Assembly (NCBI GenBank): GCA_050251195.1
Contig: JBFWNG010000013.1
Coordinates: 46,975 to 110,974, forward strand
Origin: JBFWNG01 sp050251195
Lineage (GTDB): Bacteria; Bdellovibrionota_B; Oligoflexia; Oligoflexales; Oligoflexaceae
DNA length: 64,000 nt
Direction: 5' to 3'
Below are positions 18,012 to 26,716 of the stretch, piece by piece (position 1 is the stretch's first letter; each line of letters starts with the position of its first letter). The notes beneath the pieces are model-generated. The model was not told where the DNA came from and did not search any database. It worked only from the letters and a program-made list of their open reading frames with translations. A program made the translations under genes and the position numbers.

Positions 18012-18842
18012 CTATGCAGTTCTGGCCATAACCTGCATAAAGGAAAAGTAAAAAACGGCATTTGGGTCGGTTGCGACCGCCTTAAGCTCGCCGGTGCATT
18101 TCTTTACCAGGTCCGGAGTAATGTATTTGGCCTCGATCAGTTTATCTGCGGCGCTCAAGAGCAATTCTGTCCAATAGTCAATGGTGCGCTTGCGCTGAGC
18201 GGGTTCCCGGTTGTCCAGTAGCCAGGTTTTTATGTTGCTTTGAATGTCCTTAAAACCTTGGCTCATGAGAAGATTGCCGAGTTTTGCGCCTATGAAAGGA
18301 TCGCCGGCATGTTCGTACTGAAAGTCGTTAAAGGCCATCCAATATTTCCAGACATTGGGCGAATACGGGTCGAGAAAGAAGGTGTGGTTCATAACTTCTG
18401 TAATAACGACCGGAGCGTTAGGCTTAAGCACGCGGCGGACTTCGCTTAAAACCCGCACAGGTTCGGGAATATGCTCTAGTACCCAGCATAGGAACGCACC
18501 ATCAAAGGTTCCCGGGGCGTAGTCAAGGTTGTGAGCATCCATTTCTTCGATTTTAAACCGCCCTTTTGCCAGGGGAAGCTCTTCTAAGAACTTGCGCGCT
18601 GTTTCCAGCTGCTTCTTATTTTTGTCGATTCCGGTGATTTTTATCTCAGGAAAGCGCCGAAGGATGATTTCCGTTTGCGCCCCGACGCCAACGCCAACTT
18701 CCAAAAGATTCTTAACTTCACTGAAGTTGACGTTTTGGAACACCGCGAACTCGGCAAAGCGAGCTTGGCGTTTGAGTCGGTCCTGCTCTTCTCTCGAAAA
18801 ACCGTGAAGATAAGCGGTCCCTTTGGAGCGTGATTTTGCCAT
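18012..18842 (-). CDS. Class I SAM-dependent methyltransferase
   Basis: The 276-residue cytoplasmic protein has the motif I glycine loop LLEVGVGVGAQTE (about residue 47), an acidic motif ITGIDKNKKQLE, and post-motif VLEHIPEPVRVLSEVRRVLKP, typical of Methyltransf_11/UbiE-like enzymes. The substrate is not evident. It lies alone on the minus strand, divergent from the thiamine operon. Confidence 0.85.
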   Translation of the reverse strand: MAKSRSKGTAYLHGFSREEQDRLKRQARFAEFAVFQNVNFSEVKNLLEVGVGVGAQTEIILRRFPEIKITGIDKNKKQLETARKFLEELPLAKGRFKIEEMDAHNLDYAPGTFDGAFLCWVLEHIPEPVRVLSEVRRVLKPNAPVVITEVMNHTFFLDPYSPNVWKYWMAFNDFQYEHAGDPFIGAKLGNLLMSQGFKDIQSNIKTWLLDNREPAQRKRTIDYWTELLLSAADKLIEAKYITPDLVKKCTGELKAVATDPNAVFYFSFMQVMARTA

Positions 18843-18944
18843 CGTCTGTCCTCGACTTTCTATTATTTATACTGTGACTTACGGTTTGTGTCTCTATTTT
18901 TCTATCATAGACGGGGCGTCGGTTTCGTGTTACAGCACTTTATG

Positions 18945-19027
18945 TCACCGGGGGTGCCTTAAGGCTGAGACGGATAACCCGATCCCCAATTTACCTGATC
19001 TGGATAATGCCAGCGTAGGGAGAGTGA
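18945..19027 (+). promoter_or_regulatory. TPP riboswitch (THI element)
   Basis: This is a near-perfect thiamine pyrophosphate riboswitch. GGGGGTGCC is followed by CTGAGA at 18965-18970, then ACCTGATCTGGATAATGCC at 18993-19011 and GCGTAGGGA. The P1 stem closes with TCAC (18945-18948) and GTGA (19024-19027). It sits about 60 bases before the thiC ATG. The lack of a U-tract terminator before thiC suggests that TPP acts by hiding the ribosome site GAGGAGAA (19079-19086). Confidence 0.97.
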
Positions 19028-19089
19028 TTCTTGAAAGCGCATTCGCACATTTCCATTTCCACATCATACCTTATCGCAGAGGAGAATCT

Positions 19090-20763
19090 ATGAGTTCCTG
19101 TACGGAGCATTCACGTCAAATTGACATTACGGGTTTGAAGATGACCTATCCTGAATCGGAGAAAGTCTACGTTCAAGGAAGCGCCAGTTCCGTGAAGGTT
19201 CCCATGCGGAAGATCAATCTCAAGATGAACGATGATTCTGTTGTGGTCTACGACACGTCGGGAGTTTACACCGACCCCGCGTACAAAGTGGATTTGGCAA
19301 AAGGCCTGCCGAAACTTCGGGCATCTTGGATCGACCAACGAGGCAAAGGCACGAATGTTACGCAGATGCACTACGCCCGATTGGGCATCGTCACGCCGGA
19401 GATGGAATTTGTTGCGATTCGGGAAAATATTCTTCGTGAACAACTTGCCCAGAAAGTAGACCGTGACGGCAGGGGAAACTCGATTCCCGCTTACATTACG
19501 CCTGAGTTTGTTCGAGACGAGATAGCCGCGGGGCGCGCAATAATTCCGGCAAACATTAAGCACCCAGAATGCGAACCGATGATAATTGGTCGCAACTTTC
19601 TAGTGAAAGTAAACGCCAACATCGGCAACTCGGCGTTAACGTCCAGCATAGAGCAAGAAGTAGAGAAGTTGGTTTGGGCGGTTTATTGGGGAGCTGATAC
19701 CGTCATGGACCTTTCTACGGGAAAGGACATTAAAGAAACCCGTGAATGGATACTCCGCAATAGTCCCGTTCCGATCGGAACGGTACCTATTTACGAAGCC
19801 TTCGAAAGAGTTGGCGGCGATATGAAGAAGTTTGGCTGGGAGGTGTTCCGAGACACGCTCATCGACCAGGCCGAACAAGGCGTCGATTACTTCACGATTC
19901 ACGCAGGCGTGTTGAAGAACTACATACCGTTCACAAAAAACCGCGTGACAGGAATTGTTTCGCGCGGTGGTTCGCTCATGGGGCACTGGTGCACGCTGCA
20001 CGACAAGGAAAACTTCCTTTACACGCATTTCGAAGATATTTGCGAAATAATGAAGAAATACGATGTCAGCTTTTCATTGGGAGACGGATTGCGTCCAGGA
20101 TCCATTGCTGACGCCAACGATGCCGCTCAGTTTGGCGAACTCGAGACCCTTGGCGAGCTCACGAAGATCGCTTGGGAGCATTCCGTCCAAGTCATGATCG
20201 AAGGGCCGGGGCACGTCCCAATGCATTTGATCAAAGAGAACATGGACAAGCAGCAGGAGCACTGCCACGATGCGCCTTTCTACACCCTTGGGCCGCTCAC
20301 GACGGACATTGCGCCTGGATACGACCATATTACCAGTGCCATTGGCGCTGCGATGATTGGTTGGTTTGGAACCGCGATGTTGTGTTATGTGACACCGAAA
20401 GAACACCTTGGTTTGCCCAATAAAGACGACGTAAAGCAAGGACTTATCGCATACAAAATTGCGGCCCATGCGGCGGATCTTGCCAAGGGCCACCCGGCGG
20501 CTCAATTCAGGGACAATGCGTTGTCGAAAGCCAGATTCAATTTCTCCTGGTGGGATCAATTTAATCTGTCGCTCGATCCGGAAACCGCAAAAAAGTATCA
20601 TGACGAATCGCTCCCGGCAGAACGTTCGAAGAGTTCCAAGTTTTGTTCGATGTGCGGTCCAAAGTTTTGCTCGATGCGGATAAGCCAGGACACGCAGAAA
20701 AAGGCGGACAAACAGGCAAGCGTGCCTACGGAATCGACGACTCATGCTGAGGCACAGTTGTGA
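19090..20763 (+). CDS. thiC: Phosphomethylpyrimidine synthase ThiC
   Basis: ThiC converts aminoimidazole ribotide to HMP-P, the pyrimidine of thiamine, using a radical SAM 4Fe-4S cluster. The start is ATG 19090, after GAGGAGAA and the riboswitch. A longer open frame from 18823 runs through the riboswitch and is not coding. The 557-residue protein has conserved blocks VNANIGNS, MDLSTG, GRDTL-like REWILRNSPVPIGTVP and IEGPGHVP. It ends with the cluster motif CxxCxxxxC (Cys519, Cys522, Cys527). It overlaps thiO by four bases and heads the thiamine operon. Confidence 0.97.
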   Translation: MSSCTEHSRQIDITGLKMTYPESEKVYVQGSASSVKVPMRKINLKMNDDSVVVYDTSGVYTDPAYKVDLAKGLPKLRASWIDQRGKGTNVTQMHYARLGIVTPEMEFVAIRENILREQLAQKVDRDGRGNSIPAYITPEFVRDEIAAGRAIIPANIKHPECEPMIIGRNFLVKVNANIGNSALTSSIEQEVEKLVWAVYWGADTVMDLSTGKDIKETREWILRNSPVPIGTVPIYEAFERVGGDMKKFGWEVFRDTLIDQAEQGVDYFTIHAGVLKNYIPFTKNRVTGIVSRGGSLMGHWCTLHDKENFLYTHFEDICEIMKKYDVSFSLGDGLRPGSIADANDAAQFGELETLGELTKIAWEHSVQVMIEGPGHVPMHLIKENMDKQQEHCHDAPFYTLGPLTTDIAPGYDHITSAIGAAMIGWFGTAMLCYVTPKEHLGLPNKDDVKQGLIAYKIAAHAADLAKGHPAAQFRDNALSKARFNFSWWDQFNLSLDPETAKKYHDESLPAERSKSSKFCSMCGPKFCSMRISQDTQKKADKQASVPTESTTHAEAQL

Positions 20764-21836
20764 CAAAGCGGATCGCGATCATTGGCAGCGGAATCGTAGG
20801 CAGGACGATTGCCTTGACTCTACATTGCCCAGATCGCGAAGAGAAAAAGACTTTCGATGATTCGTCGGTAACGATCTTCGAAAAGTCACCTGACGGCAAA
20901 CCGCAGTCTGCGAGCTATTTTGCGGGCGGTCTTATAACTCCAGAGTCGGAAGTTGACCTTCTGCCGTCGGAAATTCTGAAGATAGCCAGCTTGGCGCTGG
21001 GCAAGCACGCGGAATTTCGAAGGATCCATGGCTTGGACGGCCTGTGCGAAGAAAAAGGGTCGCTTGTTATTGCGCATACTCGTGATCAAACGCTGTGGAA
21101 CGATCAGCTTGCACGTTTGGCTCGCATTTCAGAGGATGTTGAATTTAAGGTTTTGAACCGTGATGAGCTTGGAAATCTCGAACCGACGCTTGAGCGTTTT
21201 CCGCAAGCGTTGTTCTTTCCCCGCGAATGTCACCTGGATTGCAGGGATTGGTTGGGCGCGCTCGACGAGAGGATGGCCAGCGCTGGGATAGATGTTCGCT
21301 ATGACCACGACATGACACCTTCCGCACCAAGTCTCAGTAAGGATTTCGACCTTGTGATAGACTGCCGGGGAATGGGGGCGGTCAATGACATTGCGGATCT
21401 CCGGGGGGTTCTTGGCGAATCGATTATCGTCGAAACGGACGAGGTTAAACTTTCCCGCCCTGTCCGGGTTTTGCATCCGCGTTATCCTCTCTACATAGTG
21501 CCTAGGTCGGACAACAAGTTCTATGTAGGGGCTACGGCTTTGGAATCCGAGAGAGAGAAGGGTATTTCCGTGCGTTCGGCATTAGAATTGCTTTCCGCTC
21601 TAATTTCCGTGCAACCGATGTTCGGCGAGGCGCATCTCGTCGAAACGATCCGAGCGCAACGTCCCACCTTTTTCGGTCACGCGCCAAAAATTTTGTACGG
21701 GAACCGCCTATTACGGGTAAACGGGATGTTTCGATATGGTTTTTTTCTTGCTCCTTTTCTGGCGAGCCTTGTCCGGGACTTCCTGAGGCACGAACAAGTT
21801 CCAGAATACGGTGCAGCTTTCTTTGCAAGAGGTTGA
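20760..21836 (+). CDS. thiO: Glycine oxidase ThiO-like FAD-dependent oxidoreductase
   Basis: The 358-residue protein begins at a GTG overlapping the thiC stop (GTGA). It has an N-terminal FAD-binding motif IAIIGSGIVGRTIAL and a D-amino-acid-oxidase fold with a C-terminal RPTFFGHAPKI region. In thiamine operons ThiO makes the dehydroglycine needed for the thiazole ring, replacing ThiH. The family match is good, and substrate specificity is inferred from context. Confidence 0.88.
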   Translation: MTKRIAIIGSGIVGRTIALTLHCPDREEKKTFDDSSVTIFEKSPDGKPQSASYFAGGLITPESEVDLLPSEILKIASLALGKHAEFRRIHGLDGLCEEKGSLVIAHTRDQTLWNDQLARLARISEDVEFKVLNRDELGNLEPTLERFPQALFFPRECHLDCRDWLGALDERMASAGIDVRYDHDMTPSAPSLSKDFDLVIDCRGMGAVNDIADLRGVLGESIIVETDEVKLSRPVRVLHPRYPLYIVPRSDNKFYVGATALESEREKGISVRSALELLSALISVQPMFGEAHLVETIRAQRPTFFGHAPKILYGNRLLRVNGMFRYGFFLAPFLASLVRDFLRHEQVPEYGAAFFARG

Positions 21837-21837
21837 A

Positions 21838-22038
21838 GTGGTTGTTTGGATTAACGGAGAAGAAAGGACTTTGGCGTCGGATACGTCTATCGCTGATCTT
21901 CTCCGAGATTTAGGCTATCGAAGCGATTTTGTGGCTGTCGCGATTAATAACGAATGCGTTAAACGAGCATCATTTCAAGCTCACATCGTCCGCGCTCAAG
22001 ATCAGATCGAGATTCTTGCTCCAATGGCAGGGGGATAA
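21838..22038 (+). CDS. thiS: Sulfur carrier protein ThiS
   Basis: ThiS is a small ubiquitin-like protein ending in Gly-Gly (PMAGG), which is thiocarboxylated and donates sulfur to the thiazole. GTG 21838 gives 66 residues, the usual length, beginning VVWINGEERTL after AGAGG. An upstream ATG at 21811 lies inside thiO and would add nine residues. It sits two bases before thiG. The activating enzyme ThiF is not encoded nearby. Confidence 0.9.
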   Translation: MVVWINGEERTLASDTSIADLLRDLGYRSDFVAVAINNECVKRASFQAHIVRAQDQIEILAPMAGG

Positions 22039-22040
22039 TA

Positions 22041-22838
22041 ATGGCGTTTCGTCTTTATGGAGAAGTATTCCAGAACCGATTGATCATCGGTAGCGCGCAA
22101 TATCCGTCGCTGGAGGTTTTGCGTGAATGCGTGCAAAGATCTGCGACAGAGATTCTTACTGTGTCATTGCGTCGAGAGTCGGCGGCTGCCCAAGCCAACG
22201 GGCGGTTTTGGGACTTCATAAAGGATTTGAACGTCAAGATACTTCCGAATACGGCGGGATGTCATAGCGCAAAGGAAGCGGTCTTGACGGCGCAGCTTGC
22301 TCGAGAATTATTCAATACTCATTGGATCAAACTCGAGGTCATTGGGAATGACGATTTGTTGGCTCCGGATCCTTTTGGGACCTTAGAGGCCGCCAGGATT
22401 CTCATTGCCGACGGATTCAAGGTTTTTCCCTACATCAATACGGATCTCATCGTTTGCGAAAAGCTTCGGGAGGCGGGGTGTGAGGTCATCATGCCATGGG
22501 GATCCTATATTGGTTCGGGGCGAGGCTTGGAGCATCTTTCGGGTCTAAGAATTTTACGCAGTCGTTTGAAAGAAACGACCCTTATTGTTGACGCGGGTAT
22601 TGGACGACCGTCACATGCCGTGCAAGCGATGGAGTTGGGCTATGATGGTGTTCTCTTGAACACGGCTATTGCCAAAGCTGTCGAGCCGCAGGCAATGTCC
22701 GAGGCGTTCAAGTTGGCAGTCGAGTCCGGGCGACGCGCCTATGAATCAGGATATATTGAAGCGCAGGAGCGAGCTTTCGCATCGTCTCCCACGGTTGGTA
22801 TGCCCATATGGCATGATTTGGAGCTAGGAAATGTTTAA
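22041..22838 (+). CDS. thiG: Thiazole synthase ThiG
   Basis: The 265-residue TIM-barrel enzyme condenses deoxyxylulose phosphate, dehydroglycine and ThiS-thiocarboxylate into thiazole phosphate. Visible features are NRLIIGSAQYPS at the N-terminus, the Schiff-base lysine region HWIKLEVIGND, and the phosphate loop DAGIGRPSHAVQAMELGYDGVLLNTA. It overlaps thiDE by eight bases. Confidence 0.96.
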   Translation: MAFRLYGEVFQNRLIIGSAQYPSLEVLRECVQRSATEILTVSLRRESAAAQANGRFWDFIKDLNVKILPNTAGCHSAKEAVLTAQLARELFNTHWIKLEVIGNDDLLAPDPFGTLEAARILIADGFKVFPYINTDLIVCEKLREAGCEVIMPWGSYIGSGRGLEHLSGLRILRSRLKETTLIVDAGIGRPSHAVQAMELGYDGVLLNTAIAKAVEPQAMSEAFKLAVESGRRAYESGYIEAQERAFASSPTVGMPIWHDLELGNV

Positions 22839-24387
22839 ACCGAGTGTTCTTTCGGTCGCTGGTTCGGATAGTAGCGTTGGGTCCGGCTTGCAAACGGATC
22901 TTAAGACAATTTCAACTCTCGGCGGACATGGAATGTGTGTGGTCACTGCCGTAACGGCGCAAACGCCCAGTCAAGTTTTGAGCGTTCAGTCGGTAGACGA
23001 GCGGATGCTTGACCAGCAATGGGACGCCGCTTTTATTCAAACCGTGCCGAAAGCGGTCAAAGTTGGTCTCATCCCCAGCCCAAACGTAGCGAGATGGATC
23101 GGAAGAAAACTGGCAGCACTACAACCTGGGATCGTGCGAATCTGGGACCCGATCCTTAAAGCTTCTTCGGGCGAAAATCTAAGCGACGGCGACGAAATGT
23201 CCGATGCGTCTCCCTTCAGTTACGAAGTTGGCGAGACTTGCTCGAACCATGCCTTGGTAGCAACGTCTCTCCAACATATTCTGCCATTTACCGATCTCGT
23301 CACCCCGAATATTCCCGAGGCAGAGAAAATGACCGGAATGGTGATCGCTAAACCAGAGGATTTCGTAAAGGCCGCTGCGCATTTGAGATCGCTTGGAGCG
23401 CGTGCCGTCCTTATTAAAGGCGGTCATATCCAAAGCAGCCTTGCCTCCGATTATTTTATGGACGGGGAAAGCGAGTTTTGGTTGGAATCGAAAATGCTGC
23501 CGGGTAACGTGCGAGGAACAGGGTGCAACCTTTCTTCCGCAATTGCCACATTTCTGGCTCGCGGTTTTTTGCTGCATGAATCACTCGTGATGGCAAAATC
23601 ATATCTTTTCGACGGTATTAAAACCAGCTATCAAGCTGGTAGCGTGGATGTCAACTTTTTTGCCCATAAGCCTTGGCCTGGGCCGGCAAGCTCTCTTTGC
23701 GGAGTGCGTGACAAGGCGCCAGCAAAACCCTTGAGATTCAAAGGAATGAGCGGGGCAATCGGTTTTTATCCCATCGTCGACAGAGCGCACAAGATAGCAG
23801 ATCTCATCGAATTGGGAGTTGGCGTGTGCCAGCTCAGAGTGAAAGATTTGGAAGGGAAGGCCCTTGAGCAAGAAGTGCGCGCGGCGACCGAAATGTGCCT
23901 TGGAACCCGAACTAAGCTCTTTGTAAATGATTATTGGAGGCTCGCGATCGAATTCGGCGCTTACGGCGTTCATCTGGGACAGGAGGATATTGCCGGTGCT
24001 GATCTGGAGCGGATTCAGTCAGCGGATCTCAGGCTGGGTTTGAGCACGCACAGCTATTTTGAAGCGGCTCGCGCCAGTGTTCTTGGACCCAGTTATATTG
24101 CGTTGGGCCCGATATTTCCCACGACGTGCAAGTCCATGAGATTCGGTCCACAAGGTATTCAAAAGATTTCCGAATGGGTATCTCTTTTGCCTTATCCAAT
24201 TGTGGCCATTGGCGGAATTCGGCTCGAACACGGAACCAAAATCTTAGCCTCCGGGGTGTCTGGAATTGCCTTGATTTCGGATATTGACCACCCTACGGAG
24301 CGGCGCCATCGCATTAAGCAGTGGCTCAGCTTGTTCGCTGGAAGATCGTTTCCGCGAAGTGAGCCGGACGCTGTTCTTCTCGCGTAG
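22831..24387 (+). CDS. thiDE: Fused HMP/HMP-P kinase ThiD and thiamine-phosphate synthase ThiE
   Basis: The 518-residue protein joins two enzymes. Residues 1-290 are a ribokinase-fold ThiD (SVAGSDSSVGSGLQTDLKT; the C-terminal anion-hole motif GTGCNLSSAIA). Residues about 308-500 are the ThiE barrel (QLRVKDLEGK, FVNDYWRLA, GVHLGQEDI, GPIFPTTCK, AIGGI). Together they phosphorylate HMP-P and couple HMP-PP to thiazole phosphate, giving thiamine phosphate. The fusion is known in other bacteria. The terminator at 24399 ends the operon. Confidence 0.94.
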   Translation: MFKPSVLSVAGSDSSVGSGLQTDLKTISTLGGHGMCVVTAVTAQTPSQVLSVQSVDERMLDQQWDAAFIQTVPKAVKVGLIPSPNVARWIGRKLAALQPGIVRIWDPILKASSGENLSDGDEMSDASPFSYEVGETCSNHALVATSLQHILPFTDLVTPNIPEAEKMTGMVIAKPEDFVKAAAHLRSLGARAVLIKGGHIQSSLASDYFMDGESEFWLESKMLPGNVRGTGCNLSSAIATFLARGFLLHESLVMAKSYLFDGIKTSYQAGSVDVNFFAHKPWPGPASSLCGVRDKAPAKPLRFKGMSGAIGFYPIVDRAHKIADLIELGVGVCQLRVKDLEGKALEQEVRAATEMCLGTRTKLFVNDYWRLAIEFGAYGVHLGQEDIAGADLERIQSADLRLGLSTHSYFEAARASVLGPSYIALGPIFPTTCKSMRFGPQGIQKISEWVSLLPYPIVAIGGIRLEHGTKILASGVSGIALISDIDHPTERRHRIKQWLSLFAGRSFPRSEPDAVLLA

Positions 24388-24398
24388 TTCGGTCGCCT

Positions 24399-24420
24399 GT
24401 TTTCGCTTCGCGAAAACTTT
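24399..24420 (+). terminator. Hairpin terminator after the thiamine operon
   Basis: GTTTTCGC and GCGAAAAC pair perfectly around a TTC loop, followed by a short TTT run. It begins 12 bases after the thiDE stop. The U-tract is short, so efficiency may be moderate. Confidence 0.7.
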
Positions 24421-24464
24421 GCGGTGTGCTAGCATGCCGGCAGTCTAAAAAGGGAGAATAAGCC

Positions 24465-25502
24465 ATGAGCTCTATTGAACGGCTCGTTTCCTGTGGCACG
24501 AAGGTTTGGCTGGATTCCGTTGACCCGCAGCTCATCAAAAAATATATCGCTATCGGGATCACCGGCGCAACGTCAAATCCTATAATCATATCAAATCTCA
24601 TCAAATCGGGAGCTGTCGACAAGACGCTCGTTTCACACTTGAAGTCTGGCAAGACTAACGACCATATCGCATGGTTGCTAACGGATGAGCTTGTTTCCGA
24701 GGCGGAAAAAGTCTTTCTTCCCGTTTACCAACGAACAAACGGCGATGACGGTTTTGTAAGCTTCGAGCTCGATCCGCTGCTCGAAGACAGCAACGGCATG
24801 TCTCTAAAGGAACGCGTTAAGCACTATGTTGATTTAGGGAAGAAATGGTCGGTTAATCACCCCAATCGTATGCTGAAGGTTCCCGCTACTGACGCCGGCA
24901 TTGCGGCGTTGACGGAGCTTGCGTATCACGGCGTCCCCCTCAACGTGACGTTGATTTTCACCGACAGACAATATGCTGCTGCTCGAAATGCTATTTTTGA
25001 AGGTGCAAGCGCACGCGGGAACTTAGATCGCTTTAAGGCGGTCTATAGCGTCTTCGTCTCTCGGATCGACGTTTATGTCGACAAAATGTATCCGAACTTG
25101 CCGCCCGAGGCTAAAGGGACGATGGGAATATTTAACGCGCAGAAGATGTGGCAGGATAATGAGAAATTTTGGAAGCAGCATCCCTCCAAATTAAGGCATG
25201 AAATGATTTTCGCTAGTACGGGAGTAAAGAGCGCGACGGAAAAGCCCTGGAAGTACGTCGCGTCATTGGCGGGCAGCGATATTCAAACCAATCCGCCGGA
25301 AACTCTCGCAGCTCTTGAGCAAAACGACATTACCTTTGAAAACACTCTTCAGATCCCAACATCCTCCGCAGTGCTTAGCGCCGCAGGAAAGATTGATTGG
25401 AAAAAGCTTGAGCAGGATTTGTTGCAAGAAGGTATCAAAAAGTTTGTCGACCCGCAGAAAGAATTATTGGCCCTTATCGAAACGAAGAGAAAGTCGCTTT
25501 AG
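24465..25502 (+). CDS. tal: Transaldolase
   Basis: The 345-residue class I aldolase transfers dihydroxyacetone units in the pentose phosphate pathway. Seen are VWLDSVDPQLIKKYIAIGITGATSNPIII at the N-terminus, the Schiff-base lysine in NRMLKVPATDAGI (about residue 139), and the VTLIFTDRQY and SVFVSRIDVYVD strands. It has its own ribosome site (AGGGAGAA) just before ATG 24465. The O-methyltransferase gene follows 15 bases later. Confidence 0.92.
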   Translation: MSSIERLVSCGTKVWLDSVDPQLIKKYIAIGITGATSNPIIISNLIKSGAVDKTLVSHLKSGKTNDHIAWLLTDELVSEAEKVFLPVYQRTNGDDGFVSFELDPLLEDSNGMSLKERVKHYVDLGKKWSVNHPNRMLKVPATDAGIAALTELAYHGVPLNVTLIFTDRQYAAARNAIFEGASARGNLDRFKAVYSVFVSRIDVYVDKMYPNLPPEAKGTMGIFNAQKMWQDNEKFWKQHPSKLRHEMIFASTGVKSATEKPWKYVASLAGSDIQTNPPETLAALEQNDITFENTLQIPTSSAVLSAAGKIDWKKLEQDLLQEGIKKFVDPQKELLALIETKRKSL

Positions 25503-25517
25503 TTTAGGAGAAGCCTG

Positions 25518-26189
25518 ATGAAAACCGTCCCGATGACCGAAGAACTTTATCAATACGTAATGAAGTTTTGTCCCCTTCCGCATCCGATTCTTAAGAAGGT
25601 GGAAGAGGAAACGGCTATACGTAAAGACAAAGGGATGCAGATTAGCCGCGATCAGGGCGCGTTCATGCACATGCTTGCGAAGCTTATGAATGCTGAAAAT
25701 GCTATCGAGGTCGGATGTTTCACAGGCTATAGCGCTATTTCCATTGCGATGGGTTTATCCAAGACGGGCAAACTCTACACGCTCGATATTGACGAAGACA
25801 CTGCAAAGGTTGCGAAGAAGTACTTCGCGGACGCAGGGCTCGCAAACAAAATTGAACACCTCCTTGGACCTGCGAACAAGAGTCTTGATACGCTTGCTCA
25901 AAAAGTTGGAAAAAATAGGTTCGATATCGCGTTCGTCGACGCCGACAAAACAGGGTACCTAGGCTATTACGAACAGCTCCTTACGTTGATTCGTCCAGGC
26001 GGAATTATTATCGCAGATAATGTTATATGGGGCGGCAGTGTGATAGACTCTACTCAACAGTCTGACGACACCAAAGCTGTAAGGAAGTTTGCGGAGGTAG
26101 TGTCGAGGGATGAGAGAGTGGACGTTATGATGCTACATATTTCCGATGGTCTCTTGCTTATTCGGAAAAAGGAAATTAACGAAAAGTAG
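25518..26189 (+). CDS. O-methyltransferase, caffeoyl-CoA type
   Basis: The 223-residue SAM-dependent enzyme has the family-3 O-methyltransferase pattern: IEVGCFTGYSAISIAMGL (motif I), LYTLDIDEDTAKVAKKYF, the metal-binding FDIAFVDADKTGYLGYYE, and GGIIIADNVIWGG. In plants and bacteria these enzymes methylate catechol-like hydroxyls with a divalent metal. The substrate here is unknown. It probably shares a transcript with tal. Confidence 0.9.
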   Translation: MKTVPMTEELYQYVMKFCPLPHPILKKVEEETAIRKDKGMQISRDQGAFMHMLAKLMNAENAIEVGCFTGYSAISIAMGLSKTGKLYTLDIDEDTAKVAKKYFADAGLANKIEHLLGPANKSLDTLAQKVGKNRFDIAFVDADKTGYLGYYEQLLTLIRPGGIIIADNVIWGGSVIDSTQQSDDTKAVRKFAEVVSRDERVDVMMLHISDGLLLIRKKEINEK

Positions 26190-26226
26190 TAGCTGTTTTT
26201 AGTTCCACGTAAAGAGGAGGCTTTTC

Positions 26227-26604
26227 TTGTTTGGTGTAGGACCTTTAGAACTAGTTGTAATTGTAGTTGCCGCTATTGTCTTTGTCGGCCCCAAAAGACT
26301 GCCTGAAGTTATGAAGCAGATGGGGCGTTTTTTCGTTCAGGCTCGTCGTTATTCGAACGAAGTGAAAAGCGGTTTCAACGAAGTGGTAAGACAGGCTGAA
26401 GACGAACTTCGACAAGAAGAACTCAAGAAAATCAGGGATGAACTCAAAGAAGACGTTAAGGCTGCACTCCCTGACAAAAGTGAAGTTTTTGTTCCCTCTT
26501 TTAAAAAACCCCAAGAGAAGCCACCGGGGGACCACGGCCCTGATTTCTTTGCCGGTGATAACCCCGAAGATGTTAATTCGCTGAATGAGAAAGATTCAAA
26601 ATAA
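26227..26604 (+). CDS. Sec-independent translocase component, TatA/TatB family
   Basis: The 125-residue protein starts at TTG 26227 behind a strong AGAGGAGG. It has a short N-terminal membrane helix (GPLELVVIVVAAIVFVGP), the FGPxxLP-type hinge (VGPKRLPEVMKQMG) and a long charged amphipathic helix with a disordered Pro/Asp tail. The length and the Glu in GPLEL favour TatB over TatA, but either is possible. It would help export folded proteins, including cofactor-loaded ones. TatC is not in the window. Confidence 0.85.
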   Translation: MFGVGPLELVVIVVAAIVFVGPKRLPEVMKQMGRFFVQARRYSNEVKSGFNEVVRQAEDELRQEELKKIRDELKEDVKAALPDKSEVFVPSFKKPQEKPPGDHGPDFFAGDNPEDVNSLNEKDSK

Positions 26605-26716
26605 GCCATCGTCATGGTAAATTATTACTATTGGTTTCCAAATAGGTTCCCATAAGTTCTCTATTTTATTTGCGGTTTTTTACGCCCCCTCCATAATTTA
26701 GTATTTTGAGGATGCA

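Noticed and set aside
18823..19089. N-terminal extension of thiC to 18823 (89 extra residues)
   Set aside because: It runs through the TPP riboswitch and has no ribosome site; ATG 19090 has GAGGAGAA and a normal ThiC N-terminus.
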